This document shows, in pieces, positions 45,500 through 56,885 of a DNA stretch of 64,000 bases. Under the pieces are notes generated by a model that was not told the origin of the DNA, searched no databases, and saw only the letters and a program-made list of their open reading frames with translations. Both the position numbers and the translations under genes were made by a program. Origin of the DNA: Wurfbainia villosa (Eukaryota > Streptophyta > Magnoliopsida > Zingiberales > Zingiberaceae); contig CM045993.1 in NCBI GenBank assembly GCA_025175895.1, positions 46,814,621-46,878,620 of the forward strand. The letters are read 5' to 3'. Numbering within the stretch: the first letter of the stretch is position 1; each line of letters opens with the position of its first letter.

Positions 45500-45830
45500 A
45501 GAGCATCCTGCATATGTTTACATGTTATGATTGTTACGTTTACATGTTATGATGGTTATGTTATATATGTTTACATGCTATGTTTGTTATGTTATATATG
45601 CTTACATGTTATGATGGTTATGTTATATATGTTTACATGTTATGTTTGCTTATGTTTTATATGTTTACATGCTATGTTTGTTATGTTATATATGTTTACA
45701 TGTTATGATTGCTATGTTATATATGTGTTTACATGTTATATGTCTGCTTACGATGTTGTATGTCTACATGCTATTGCCTGCTTATGTCTATGCTGATACA
45801 TTTATGTTATGTTAGCTTATGTTATGATGT
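45500..45830 (+). repeat. TTTACATGTTATG tandem repeat
   Basis: About ten units of roughly 28-32 bases contain GTTTACATG(T/C)TATG and TTATGTTATATAT. It gives a spurious Tyr/Met/Cys-rich frame. Confidence 0.85.
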
Positions 45831-46954
45831 TATGTCATGTTATGCTTACGTAAGGTTTTGTGAGTAGGACAGGATCTTACTAAGCCTATGTGCTTATAGT
45901 TTATGTTCTCTTGTACTGCAGATAAGGGTAAAGGGTGGATAAACTAAAGGGAGCAGCAGGAGGGGCAAAGTGTGTGTGGTAGTGGCATGGTGGAGGAGAT
46001 CTGTTATGTTCTTTATGCATGTTTTCCCTAAGATGATTTAGCTTATGAATTGAACTAAGTACTTATAAACTGATGATGCATGCCCTATGTTTAAGAAGAA
46101 GTGTCTATGAAATAATGATGCATGTTCTATGTTAAGAAGAAGTATCTATGAAATGACGATGCATGTTTATGTTTAAAAGAAAAAAAAATATGTCTAAAGT
46201 CTTCCGCTGTAAGAAGTACGATATGTGTAGTCTTCCGCTGTAGTACGATGTATGTATGTACGATCGTGTCGCGCCGCCCCTCCGGACCCTAGGAAAGGGC
46301 GGGCGTGATACTTGGTAGGTGAAGTCCTAGTAGGTCAAGACAACCTTACTTGTCAAGAAAAGTCCTGGTAGATCATGGTTGACTGGATGCTAGGCATGGG
46401 AAGTTCCAACAAATCAAGAGTAATTGGATGTCAGACAAGAAAAGTCCTAGTAAGTTGAGGTCAACCAGATACTAAGTGAAGTGGGAGTTGGATTAGAAAT
46501 AGGCTGACTAAAGCATCAGTTGACTGGATATGGTGAGCAATCAACTGATACATCATAGGTTACTTGGGAAGCTCCGACAAGTACTCGAGCAATCGACCGG
46601 TGGTTTTGACCAGTCGACTGGTTGGTGCTCAGGCGATGAGAATTCATGTACTTAGGAAGATCCAATGAGAAAGCAACAATCCTCGAGCGACTGAGTAAGT
46701 AGTGCGCAGGCACTAAGAGTCGAGTTCTTGGGAAGCAGAGAACTCGGTGCTAGGATGGGCGTGCAGAAGTATTTGAGCGCTTGGGTGCTTGGGCAAGCGA
46801 CGCTCGAGAAGTCGGTGAAGCACGACTCGACACTGAGGAATAGGTGCTCAGGTGAAGCAGTTGTGCTTAGGCACTGAGAAGTGGCGATGGGGACTCGGGC
46901 GCTCGGGTTAGGGACTCGGATGCTCGGGGTAACCGCGAATCCAGTGCTCGGGAG

Positions 46955-48150
46955 TGTTGGAAGATTGGTGGTCAGCTAGAGGGGGTGAATAGCCCTTTTC
47001 GCGTACGATGGAGATAGCTTGCGTCTTAATCGTCTACAAATAAAGTTAGTGCAATGGAATAATAAAACTAAAGACAATTAAGTGCAAAACACAAAGTAAA
47101 GAGCAATTCGCAAACTCAAGGATGTAACATGCTTCACGACCCTTGCCGCTAATCCACGGATGATTCATTAGGCGAATCACTCCAACCCAAATCCACTAGT
47201 CTCTCCTTCAAGGTGGAGGTAAAGCTTTCTTACAATCTCTCTCTCTTACACTATAATTGAAATAAAAGCAAATAAGAGGAATAGAAAATGTTTAGGAACT
47301 TGGGAGTATGTTTAGAGATGAAGCATTAACCTCCCAAAGTGACCCAAGGCCCCTTCTTATAGGGAAGAGGTCATTCTTCCAATTGGGCATCGAGCAGTCG
47401 ACTGGTGCAGTCATCAGTCGACTGCTGCTGTAGTCATTGCCTCGCAACGGCCTTATCCACGTTGGCTTCCAGCCAACGGCTCCCACATCAGTCGATTAAT
47501 CATCCCCCATCAGTCGACTGATAGAGCCATCAATCGAGTGACTGAAGTATCAGTCGACTCCAAAACCTTCTATGCTCGACTTCACCTCGATCAGTCGATT
47601 GTTGTCCCTTGGCAGTCGACTGATGGCCAAGCAGTCGACTGCCAAACCCTAATAGTCGACTGTTGGGCCAGGAAAGCTTTGGTCGAACACCGATCGAGTA
47701 CCAGTCGACTGATATCTATATCAGTCGACTGGTGTCGGGTAAAATCTCAAACAACAATGTTTGAGCATCCAACGGTCGGGTAAAACCTCAACCCACTTGG
47801 TTGAGCGTCCGACTCTTGACTTAGCCATTTGGCCAAGTTCACCTATGAACTACATTACACTTCGCTCATTCTCTCATCTCCCTTGAAGTCCCTCGTCAAA
47901 GTTCTCTTCGTCCGGTCACGTCCCTCGGATGCACCAAGCGCACGGCTTCGCAATGTTGTCCTTCACCGACTCAAGGACCCGAGCCATGAAATGGTGAACT
48001 CACCAATTCTAACATCAAGCCAATCCAAATGTGTGAATTACTAAGTCATGCACGACTTCAACACACATATCAAAATAACATATCAACCTAACTTAAACTC
48101 TTTGTCACACATATCAAAACCACATCATATATGACTTGATTGCCCTTACA
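46955..48150 (-). repeat. 3' LTR of TR-GAG3
   Basis: This 1196-bp LTR reads TGTTGGAAGATTGG...GATTGCCCTTACA on the plus strand. It is followed by the PPT (48151-48165, ATCTCCCCCTTTTTG). The palindrome cluster is at 47395-47740, with exact copies at 47395-47404 and 47415-47424. Confidence 0.9.
47395..47740. repeat. CAGTCGACTG cluster in TR-GAG3 3' LTR
   Basis: This is the densest cluster in the window: about a dozen exact or one-mismatch palindromes in 350 bases (for example 47395, 47415, about 47510, about 47611, about 47632, about 47703, about 47722), often as ATCAGTCGACTGAT or GCAGTCGACTGC, which extends the palindrome. Confidence 0.85.
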
Positions 48151-48165
48151 ATCTCCCCCTTTTTG

Positions 48166-48993
48166 TTGTATGGCAATCCTTTTAAGTTAGGTAAAATAAT
48201 ATAAAAACACATAAGGAAGATAAGCATGTAAATTAAACATGGAAATCAAACCTCCCCCTTAATTCCCTCCTAGCATGATTAACTTAAACCCACATATTTC
48301 TCCCCCTTTGACACCATCAAAAATATCTAACATATGTTATACAAGCATAGCATCAAGTCTAGGGAACGAAAAATACCAAACTCAAACTCAAAACCTGATA
48401 AAATAGATTACTGTGCTCCTGCACAGTACATCAATCGACTGAATCAGAGCAGTAGTCGACTGGCATAAGTAAAAATAGAATTTCTAATTTTTCGAACGAA
48501 ATTCAGAAATGCACCAGAAATTATAAAAAATTTGAAAAATCGTGAAATTTTGAGAACATATTTCTTGTAAGTCTCTTTTTCAACGAAAAATAAGTTTTCA
48601 TGAAAATTAATTTAATTTTTAAACATTTGGCAAAAACTCAAAGATGTTGAAAATCACTAAAGTTTTTATCAACTTGAAAGCCTAGTTTTGCCTTGAAATG
48701 ATTTAAACCATGAACATACAGATTATCAAACATAAAATGGTTTTAAAAATATTTAAAATATCCAACCATGATATTTGAGAAATATGTCTATGAATTAAAC
48801 ATATGCTTTCCCCATGATTGGTTTATTATTGCTATCATGATACTTGTAAATGACTCATCAAAATGTTATAATCATAAGTGAGTCATTTGTATCATCCTAG
48901 CATCTCACCCATGCTATGTTTTCAATCAAGTTAGCCTATAGTGAGTATGATATGTGACTAAAGTTCATTTATGGTTGACTCTCCTAGGTTCTC
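48166..48993 (-). other. TR-GAG3 3' internal non-coding region
   Basis: AT-rich, with CTCCCCCTT words and two palindrome-like words near 48430-48460. It has no sustained frame or pol motif and is equivalent to 17310-18583. Confidence 0.75.
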
Positions 48994-50622
48994 CTAACCC
49001 TTAAGGATTGACTTGGGAACCCAATACAAATTCTTTCTATTAGAGTTCACCAAATACTCCTTTGGGATCCATTTCCTAGCTACCATTGTAGTTTTGGCTT
49101 GTCCTCTAGCAATCAAACAATGGTAGGCTTTCTTGTTAAAGCTTGCTCTTTGGCTCCCAATGATCATATTTAGGGTGCTGGAGCCAATGGTGAATTTTTC
49201 TAGGGCCTTAGTTAAGTGATTTACCTTTTCTCTCAAGACCTTATTTTCTTCTACTAAGCATGCATCACTAGTCATAGAATAAGAAGCATTATCATTAACA
49301 TTTAAACATGCATTTTCTAGCTTTTCTTCTAATTTCCTAATATCATCAAGCATGCATTTATTTTTCTTCTTACTCCTAAACAAATCTCTAGTGAGACTAG
49401 AAATCATAGAAACAATTCCTTGAGTAGGAAGATTTCTTACCATATCATATCTTCTTCTTCCTCCGATTCCGATGAGAATGCTCCCCCTACACTTGAGCTC
49501 TCCTCACTTGAGCTTGTTTCTTCTTTTTCGAAGGAGGAGGAGTCCAAGTCTTCTATTGCCATTAGTGCAAGGGTTGTGAAGGCTTATTCTTCCTCCGATG
49601 AGGATGATGGATCATCCCACGTCACCGCTTTAAGGTTGTGGGGCTTTGACTTCTTCTTTTCTTTGGGCTTCTTCTCTTCTTTCTTTTTGCCCTTCTTCTT
49701 GCTATCCTTTTTCTTCTCTTCTTCTTTGCTTTTGTTCAATAAGGGACACTCATCCCTCATATGTCCCTCTCCTTGGCAATTATAGCAAATGACCTTTCTC
49801 CTTGGCCTTCTTCCCCTATCATGAGATTTATTAAACTTAAAATTCTTTAAGGCACGTCTCACCTTCCTTACCATGTAGGCTTCTAAATTACTATCCATGG
49901 AGGAGGAAGATTCTTCATCGGAGGAAGAGGGTGGAGTCTCCTTCTTCTTCTTCTTTCCTTTTTCCGCCACTAACGCTACTCCCCTTGGCTTTATGCTTGG
50001 TTCTTCAATTATGCCTTCAAGCCTAGTCTCATGAAGTTCCATAGTTGAAAAGAATTCTTCTAGAGTACTTATCTCTGGATTCTTTGAGATGTAGAATGAA
50101 TCTACCATGGAACTACATTTTGAAGATCGGGGGAAGGCATCTATGGCTTTCATGATCATATCCCGGTTTGAAAGTTTTTCTCCTACACTTGATAAATCGG
50201 TTATTATTTCCTTGAATCGAGAATGTAAAAAAAAGTACCTTTTCTAATTTGATGTTGCTTAATTGTGATCGGAGAAGGTTCCTTCTTGCTAGCTTTGCCT
50301 CGAAAGTGTCTTCATGAAGCTCTACAAGCTTTTCTCACATTTCCTTGGCGCTAGAGCATTCTCCAATTCTATTAATTTCTTGTTGAGGGAGCACATTGTA
50401 TAGATGGTGGTTGGCCTTTGAATTCATAAGGTGCTTCTCCCTTTGCTTCTTTGTCCATCTTGACTTCTCTAATGGCTCCTCTTCTTCATCCCTAGGCAAC
50501 TCGAAACCTTTTTCCATAATAAGCATTATATCAAAGTCGGTCTCGAAGAATACCTTCATTCGCTTTTTCTACCAAGCGAAATCTCCTTCGAATTTAAGCG
50601 GATGAATGTTGGAGCCAACCAT
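48994..50622 (-). pseudogene. TR-GAG3 Gag, several stops and frameshifts
   Basis: The start is at 50622 (MVGSNIHPLKF, the family start). A TAG replaces the second Trp of the WW pair near residue 18, and a TGA replaces the Trp after SAKEM near 50335. Frame changes lie near 50230 and 49500. The piece 50159-49584 holds the capsid end, EEFFSTMELHETRLEG, and a complete CCHC knuckle (CYNCQGEGHMRDEC). The piece 49443-48994 has the coiled coil, GSSTLNMIIGSQRASFNKK and the tail KWIPKEYLVN...LYWVPKSILKG. The closest relative in the window is TR-GAG1. Gag would package RNA; this copy is inactive. Confidence 0.9.
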
Positions 50623-50663
50623 CTCTTGTCGTGCTTGTGTTGGCGATTAGTCCGCGACAAGCT

Positions 50664-50681
50664 CCTCGCTCTGATACCACT
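50664..50681 (-). other. Primer-binding site of TR-GAG3
   Basis: Reverse-complemented, the sequence reads AAGTGGTATCAGAGCGAG at the inner edge of the 5' LTR. Confidence 0.9.
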
Positions 50682-51185
50682 TGTTGGAAGATCGGTGGTC
50701 GGCTAGAGGGGGTGAATAGCCCTTTTTGTGTATGATGGAGATAGCTTGCGTCTTAATCATCTACAAATAAAGTTAGTGCAACGGAATAATAAAACTAAAG
50801 ATAATTAAGTGCAAAACACAAAGTAAAGAGCAATTCGCAAACTCAAGGATGTAACGTGGTTCATGACCCTTGCAGCTAATCCACAGACGATTCGTTCGGT
50901 GAATCACTCCAACCCAAATCCACTAGCCTCTCCTTCAAGGTGGAGGTAAACCTTTCTTACAATCTCTCCCTCTTACAATAGAATTGAAATAAAAGCAAGT
51001 AAGAGGAATAGAAAACGTTTAGGCACTTGGGACTATGTTTAGAGATGAAGCATTAACCTCCCAAAGTGACCCAAGGCCTCTTCTTATAGGGAAGAGGTCA
51101 TTTTTCCACGCAAGCAATGATCGGGCCTCGTAGTCGTTTCCTTGCAATGGCCTTATCCACATTGGCTTCCAGCCAACGACTCCCA

Positions 51186-51430
51186 CATCAGTCGACTGAT
51201 GGAGCCATCAATCGAGTGACTAAAGCGATCAGTCGACTCCAAAACCTTCTGTGCCCGACTTCACCTCGATCAGTGGACTGCCATCCCTTGGCAGTCGACT
51301 GATGGTCTAGCAGTCGACTGTCAAACCCTAGCAGTCGACTATTGGGCCAAAAAAGCTTTAGTCGAACATCGGTTGAGCACCAATCGAGTGGCATTGACCC
51401 AAAGCAGTTGACTGATATCTATATCAGTCA
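51186..51430. repeat. CAGTCGACTG cluster in TR-GAG3 5' LTR
   Basis: Palindromes and variants occur at the same relative sites as in 47510-47740, including CAGTCGACTGATGG and GCAGTTGACTGATA, the latter a CpG-decay form. Confidence 0.85.
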
Positions 51431-51537
51431 ACTGGTGTCGGGTAAAACCTCAAACAATAATGTTTGAGCATCCGACAGTCGAGTAAAACCTCAACCCACT
51501 TGGTTGAGCATCTGACTCTTGAGTTAGCCATTCGGCC

Positions 51538-53254
51538 TGAAGGTCGAAGCTTCGCTTCCCGCTTCAACTCGGTCTCTTGTGCATGGCGATCCAATCAAAC
51601 GTCCCCAGATTAAAAAAAAATAATCCAAATGAAGATGGATTACCCAAGCAACCGATCTATCATCGTGCTTCTCGATTTGAGTCGTCACTTGAACAAACTT
51701 GTTGTTCAAACAACCTAACTCTTATCCTCGATTAGCCGCAGAATAGATGATGTACAGATCACCGATTTTTGTGTTTATCATCGGGGGTCCAAGTAAATTA
51801 ACCACATACAATTACATACGAATTGTATAGAATAAGAAAGAAACTTAAACAAGAATTTTACCTCTTGATCTTCTATCGTATGCACTATCCTCCTCTTGAA
51901 CGTTGTGTGGGCAACGATCCTCCAAGAGTTAAAGCCTCCTAGATCACGTTTTTCCCTTCCTTGCTCGCTCCGAACAAAGGAAAGAATACCAAACACTTCT
52001 TCTCCTATCTAGAGCCAACCACCAAGCTCCTAGCTAGGTTGTTGCCGCCGGCCAAGGAGAGGAAGAAGGGATATGGGCGCTGACCCTTTCCAATGGAGAA
52101 GGAACCACCGGCCAAAGGAGGAGGGTGAAGGGCTCTGGCCAAGTGAGGAAGAAGAAGAGGGGCGGCGGCTAGACCTTAGGAAGAGACGAAAAACAAAACC
52201 TTAACTCTTCCACTTGTTGCCGCCCAAAGCTTCTCCAAACCCTAGCCGCCCAACCTTTTGCTTGCCACCCAAGGCTTTGGAAGCAAACCCTAGCATCCAA
52301 AAAAAAAACATCTTGCCACCCAAGCCTTGGATCTTTATATTTATAGATCTCGCCCAAGCCTCCTTTTAATAGGCTACAATAGGGACCATAAGGAGGAGTT
52401 GGATCTTGGCCACCCAATGGATCCGCCCCACATAAAATCCAATCCATTAATGATAATCCATTCCACTAGAGGATTATCATTGATCTACCTCACCAACCTC
52501 CATAATTAAATATGGGATCTATATATTAATTGTACAAATATCTCCCCGTATTTAAGATATCGAATGTCCGTTAATTAATTAATTTACTGGCAATTAATTA
52601 ATTAACATCTAACTCCATGAGTAGTACCACTCAACCTTATCATCATGCTGGACCAAGTCCACCTGCAGGATTTACATGATAATCCTTATGAGTTCCTTAA
52701 GGGGACATCATCATTTTAATACATAGGACATGGTTTCCTTCTATAATCAATGGTACGTCATGTAAATAATATCATTTCCCAACTTACCAAGCCTATCGAT
52801 TTAATCCATAAATCTCGCCCATTGGTAAATCAAAGAAATAAATATTAAGTACATGTGCCCGTTATTATATCGGATTAAGAGCATGTACACCATAATATCC
52901 TAGGTTCGATTCAATTATATAGTCAACAATAAATTGAATCACCTCTATGTCGGTCCTGCTCAATACACACAAAGTGTACTAGTGTAATTCTATGATCAAG
53001 ATAAACCAATACCAAATTACACTACAACCATACTAATGGTTTGTCTAAAACCATCTTGGTTGTGAGCCTCTACTTATACTCTACAAGGAACTGATAACAT
53101 GATCGTCTATGTGACACCACACACCATGTCATCTACAATGTAAAGTATTAGACAATATGCATAATTATAAATATGCAAACAATGATCATGTGATTCTTAT
53201 TTCAAAAATAAAGATGTTCATACAAAGGTTAGGTTTTCAGTATACATCCCAACA
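51538..53254 (-). mobile_element. Copia-type solo LTR inside TR-GAG3
   Basis: A 1717-bp solo LTR reads TGAAGGTCGAAGC...TACATCCCAACA on the plus strand. TSDs are CGGCC (51533-51537) and TGGCC (53255-53259), one C/T difference. On the minus strand it starts TGTTGGGATGTATACTG, typical of copia LTRs. No frame in it has a known domain. Confidence 0.87.
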
Positions 53255-53734
53255 TGGCCAAGTTCACCTATGAGCTACGTTATACTTTGCTCATTCTCTC
53301 ATCTCCCTTGAAGTCCCTCGCTGAAGTTCTTTTCGTCCGGCCATGTCCCTCGGATGCACCAAACGCACGGCTTCGCAATGTCATCCTTCACGTCTCGCCC
53401 TGAAGTCTACTTCCTTGGCTTCACTCCAATGTTGCTCGTCCAGCGGTCCCTCGGATGCACCAAGCGCACGGCTTCGCAATGTCGTCCTTCACCGACTCAA
53501 GGACCTGAGCCATGAGATGGTGAACTCACCAATGCTAACATCAAGCTAATCCAAATGTGTGAATTACTAAGTCCTGTACAACTTCAATACACATATTAAA
53601 ATAACATATCAACCTAACTTAAACCCTTTGCCACACACATTAAAACCACATCATATATGGGTTGATTGCCCTAACATGGAGGAGAAAGTGAGTTCTCGAG
53701 AGGCACTCGAAGTTGGGTGCTCGAGAAGTCAGTC

Positions 53735-54010
53735 GACTGATGTGTTGAGGAAATCAACTAGTGCTTAAGAAAGTTGGTGCTCAAGAGGTTCATGACACTA
53801 CAGTTGACTGATGTGGTGAAGCAATCGACTGGCTAATGTGAATAGCAACTAGAAATGTGCTAAATCAACTGGCCAGTTTGATTGGAGGTTAATCAATCGA
53901 CTGATGGACAAAAGCAGTCAATTGATTGATTGAAATCTAATGTGAATCAAGCTGTTATGAGCAAATGGTCGAGTGACCAATCAACTAGAGATAAGACCAG
54001 TCGACTGGTA
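53735..54010. repeat. Decayed palindrome cluster, right outer LTR
   Basis: CAGTCGACTGATG (about 53733) is followed by mostly CpG-lost forms (AGTTGACTGATG, CAATCGACTGG, ATCAACTGGCC) and CAGTCGACTGG at about 53999. Decay is stronger than in the TR-GAG3 LTRs, consistent with greater age. Confidence 0.8.
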
Positions 54011-54035
54011 GGCAAAGATCAATCAATGTCGAGCT

Positions 54036-54044
54036 TATAAAAGG
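54036..54044 (+). promoter_or_regulatory. TATA box of right outer LTR
   Basis: TATAAAAGGAGG follows the palindrome cluster, as at 10380 in the left outer LTR. Confidence 0.7.
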
Positions 54045-54674
54045 AGGACTTGGCAACGTTTTCCATTGTCGGTCCTTAGAGATTTTGAAGAAGAGTTGAT
54101 GTTACATTCTAGATCTTCAAGAGACTTTTCTAAGGAACCGAACCAAACAACAATCAAAAGAATTCTTGTGTAAAGTGTATTTTTGTTGTATTTCACTTTA
54201 GTTTCTTCATCATTGTATTTGGTTGTTCTTTTATTGTAAAGCTCATGGTTGTAAGAGGTTTCTCTGTCTTCGAAAGTTTTCGAGAAAGAAAAAGATAGTG
54301 GGACTATCTTAGTGCCAGGTCGTGGAGTAAAAATCAGAGATTTCAAACCATGTAAATTCTATGAGTTATGCTTGTGGTTTTATTTCTGTGTATATGTTTT
54401 GTTTATGTTGTGTATACTCTTTGTAGATAAGCACGATGCAATTGAGAGAATAAGATTGAGACGTTATTCCCTCTCCTCCCCCCCTGTTGGAGTATTGAGA
54501 ATACAATCAAAGTCCCACAATGGTAAGACATGAAAAAGATCATGTGCTTATAAGATGAAAAGATATCTCCATTGGCATGAGACATTTTGTTTTAAGCCCA
54601 AAAATAAAACCATGAGGGCTTAGGCCCAAAGTGGACAATATCATATCATTGTAGAGATATGTAAATCTTATAGG

Positions 54675-55802
54675 TGTTGGATCGAGCGGATCGCTAGAGG
54701 GGGGTGAATAGCGATAGAAACCTATTCATTCGAATTCGTTTCAAGACACAAGTAAATGCAGCGGAAAAACACAATATAAAAATAAAGACACAAGGGTTTT
54801 TTTACTTGGTTCGTAGCCTACGGCTACTACTCCAAGGCCCTAGTGGTCCTTGACCATGCACGGAGGGCAAAGCACTAACGAACTCGTCCTCATTGGAGGT
54901 AGGAGTTAATCGAATACAAAAAACCACAAAAGCTTGAGGTAGAGGGACACTCCCCCTCTCCTCGTTATGATAAAAAGCTCCGAGACAATAATATGAAAGA
55001 GACAAGCTAAATTAAACTTATACCGATGAATAAGAAATGAAAACTCAAGCTTAGACGTCAGAATAGTAGCACTTCATCGTCGGAGAGTCACAGCGTTACG
55101 GAGGCTTTAATAAACTTAGAATTGATGAGAAAACCCTAGGAGAGGCCCTCTTTTTATAGCCTTTGAGTCCCTTCTCGAGAGGATCTTCAACCAATCAGAT
55201 TTGGGCACCAATCTCCTTGAAATGAGGTGATAAGGTTTGACTCCTCGAAGCTGATCCTTGACCATCAATCGACTGATGGCCATCATCAGTCGACTAATGG
55301 TCATGATCAGTCGACTGATGGCGTGATCACGAGTCCGATCGTGGGCAAATCAGCGATGGATGACTCGAGTGCTCCAAGTCGGCAATGATCGATGCTTGCT
55401 GCAAGTCAAAGTTAGCTCAACAAAAACATAATTTCGACGGTCGCCGACCGTCCGATCTCGACCTAGACCATCCATGGGATGTCTTTGGTCGGATCTACGC
55501 TTAATATCATCCCCGTAAGGAGGATACGACCTCACTTACACTCACACACACGAGCTTACCTCGATACTTACTTTGTAGCTCTTACTTCCGGCCTTCCACT
55601 CAATTCCTTCGACTCCCTCCAAAGTCACTCAAGTGTCACCCGACCACCGCGGCTTCCTTTGGGTTTCGATAGCCTTCAGCTCCAGGTTTAGCACTTTTCT
55701 GCACACTCGATTAAGCTCGTGAGATAATGATGTAATCTTAACTTTGCATCTTTTGTTATAATCAAAACACAGGTTCGATCATCTGGTGCCCCTGCACCAA
55801 CA
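54675..55802 (-). repeat. 3' LTR of TR-GAG4
   Basis: This 1128-bp LTR reads TGTTGGATCGAGCGG...CTGCACCAACA on the plus strand. The G-run CTAGAGGGGGGTGAATAG is near 54693. Palindromes are at 55265-55322, followed by GATCG-type words where the partner LTR has palindromes. Confidence 0.92.
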
Positions 55803-55820
55803 ATCTCCCCCTTTTTGATC
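55803..55820 (-). other. Polypurine tract of TR-GAG4
   Basis: Reverse-complemented, the sequence reads ATCAAAAAGGGGGAGAT just before the LTR start TGTTGGTGCAGGGG. Confidence 0.88.
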
Positions 55821-56885
55821 TATGACAAACTTACGCAAAGTTAAGGAAAAATATAATTTGGAAAATGAGTAAATGTCATTATAATCAATTCCCCCCTTAA
55901 CCTTAGGTGAGGTTAATCTTAAAAAGAAGTTAATCTTAAAAATTTTAATTTTTTGTTCTCCCCCTTAACTTGTGCTCTTCTCCCCCTTTTGCCATAAATC
56001 AAAAAGATTTGGGGTTGTATATAAAAAGTAGGGGTTTTTATATACAACCCCAAATCTTTTTTATTTACATGAGTCCAAGCATGTGTCTTGATTTACTTTG
56101 GTTCGAGGTATAACCCTCTGCACCAACAATATAAGTCTTGAGACTAATTTGATTTTCAAAATACTTATAAAATTAGCTTTGAGTTTCAAAATACTTATAT
56201 GCTAATAACTTTTGAAAATATATAACCCTTAGGGTTAGTTTGCTCTCCCCCTTAATCAAGTATATAAGGTATAGAAGAGTTAGGGGGCACTAAACATTGA
56301 CCTAGAAGGTTGTATATTTAGAGTTTTGTCCGAGTATAAGTAAACGTTTAAGCTCGATAGTTTGAAAAATAGATAACATTTTTGAAAAGATTATGTAAAT
56401 TGAAATTGTTCCTTATTCAACTCACCATTCTAAGTATCTTAGAATTGGTTCACCTTATATATTGTGTGAGATGATTCCAATTTTATCTTGATTAAATTTA
56501 ATGATTTGAAACTGGTCAACCTTGCATTAGATTCGGACTTGATCATAAGCTCATCAAGTCACCTTTTCAAGATCTTGGCTTCTAGGTCGTGGTGAGGCAC
56601 AGGGGCCTTCTTTGATCGGAAAAATGACCACTTCCTTAAACAAACCCAATTTCGAGAAAATAGTAACTTGACTCACCTAAGACCACTTTCTGGTCTAACT
56701 AGTCTAAGATACGGCGAGGTAGCTTTAGCTAGTTCCACTTGGTCAAGTGAATCGAACTAAATACGCCTTATCTAGCCCGAATACATGAGACTCCGTTTTC
56801 CTAGCATACTATCATCTCGCCGTGTCCTGGTACTATGTTATCAAGCATTGACTAGTTATAGTCCTATCTAACCATTAAAAAAAAA
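55821..56885 (-). other. TR-GAG4 3' internal non-coding region
   Basis: AT-rich with CTCCCCCTTA words. It contains a near-perfect inverted repeat around 56000-56070 (ATTTGGGGTTGTATATAAAA and its complement TTTTATATACAACCCCAAAT). No pol motif. Confidence 0.75.

Larger units (their letters stand above)
43206..46310 (+). mobile_element. Solo LTR of about 3.1 kb with internal tandem arrays
   Basis: It begins TGTAACGCCC and ends GGGCGTGATA, with perfect TSDs CTTGG at 43201-43205 and 46311-46315. The inverted ends match except for mutations. Length and ends suggest a gypsy (chromovirus) LTR. No polyprotein is present. Frames within it (for example 45389-45796) read through tandem repeats. Confidence 0.88.
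46955..53677 (-). mobile_element. TR-GAG3: gag-only LTR element with nested solo LTR
   Basis: LTRs are 46955-48150 and 50682-53677; the right one is split by a solo LTR. TSDs are GGGAG (46950-46954) and TGGAG (53678-53682), one mismatch. The PBS is inside the right LTR edge and the PPT next to the left LTR, so the sense is minus. The interior holds broken gag (48994-50622) and a non-coding part, with no pol. The LTRs carry palindromes and the G-run hallmark. Confidence 0.9.
50682..53677 (-). repeat. 5' LTR of TR-GAG3, split by a solo LTR
   Basis: Pieces 50682-51537 and 53260-53677 (about 1.27 kb together) match 46955-48150. Palindromes lie at 51186-51430. The segment 51110-51150 has AATGATCGGGCC, where the partner has AGCAGTCGACTGG. 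Confidence 0.88.

Noticed and set aside
45389..45796. 135-aa Tyr/Cys/Met-rich frame
   Set aside because: It is a read-through of the TTTACATGTTATG tandem repeat.
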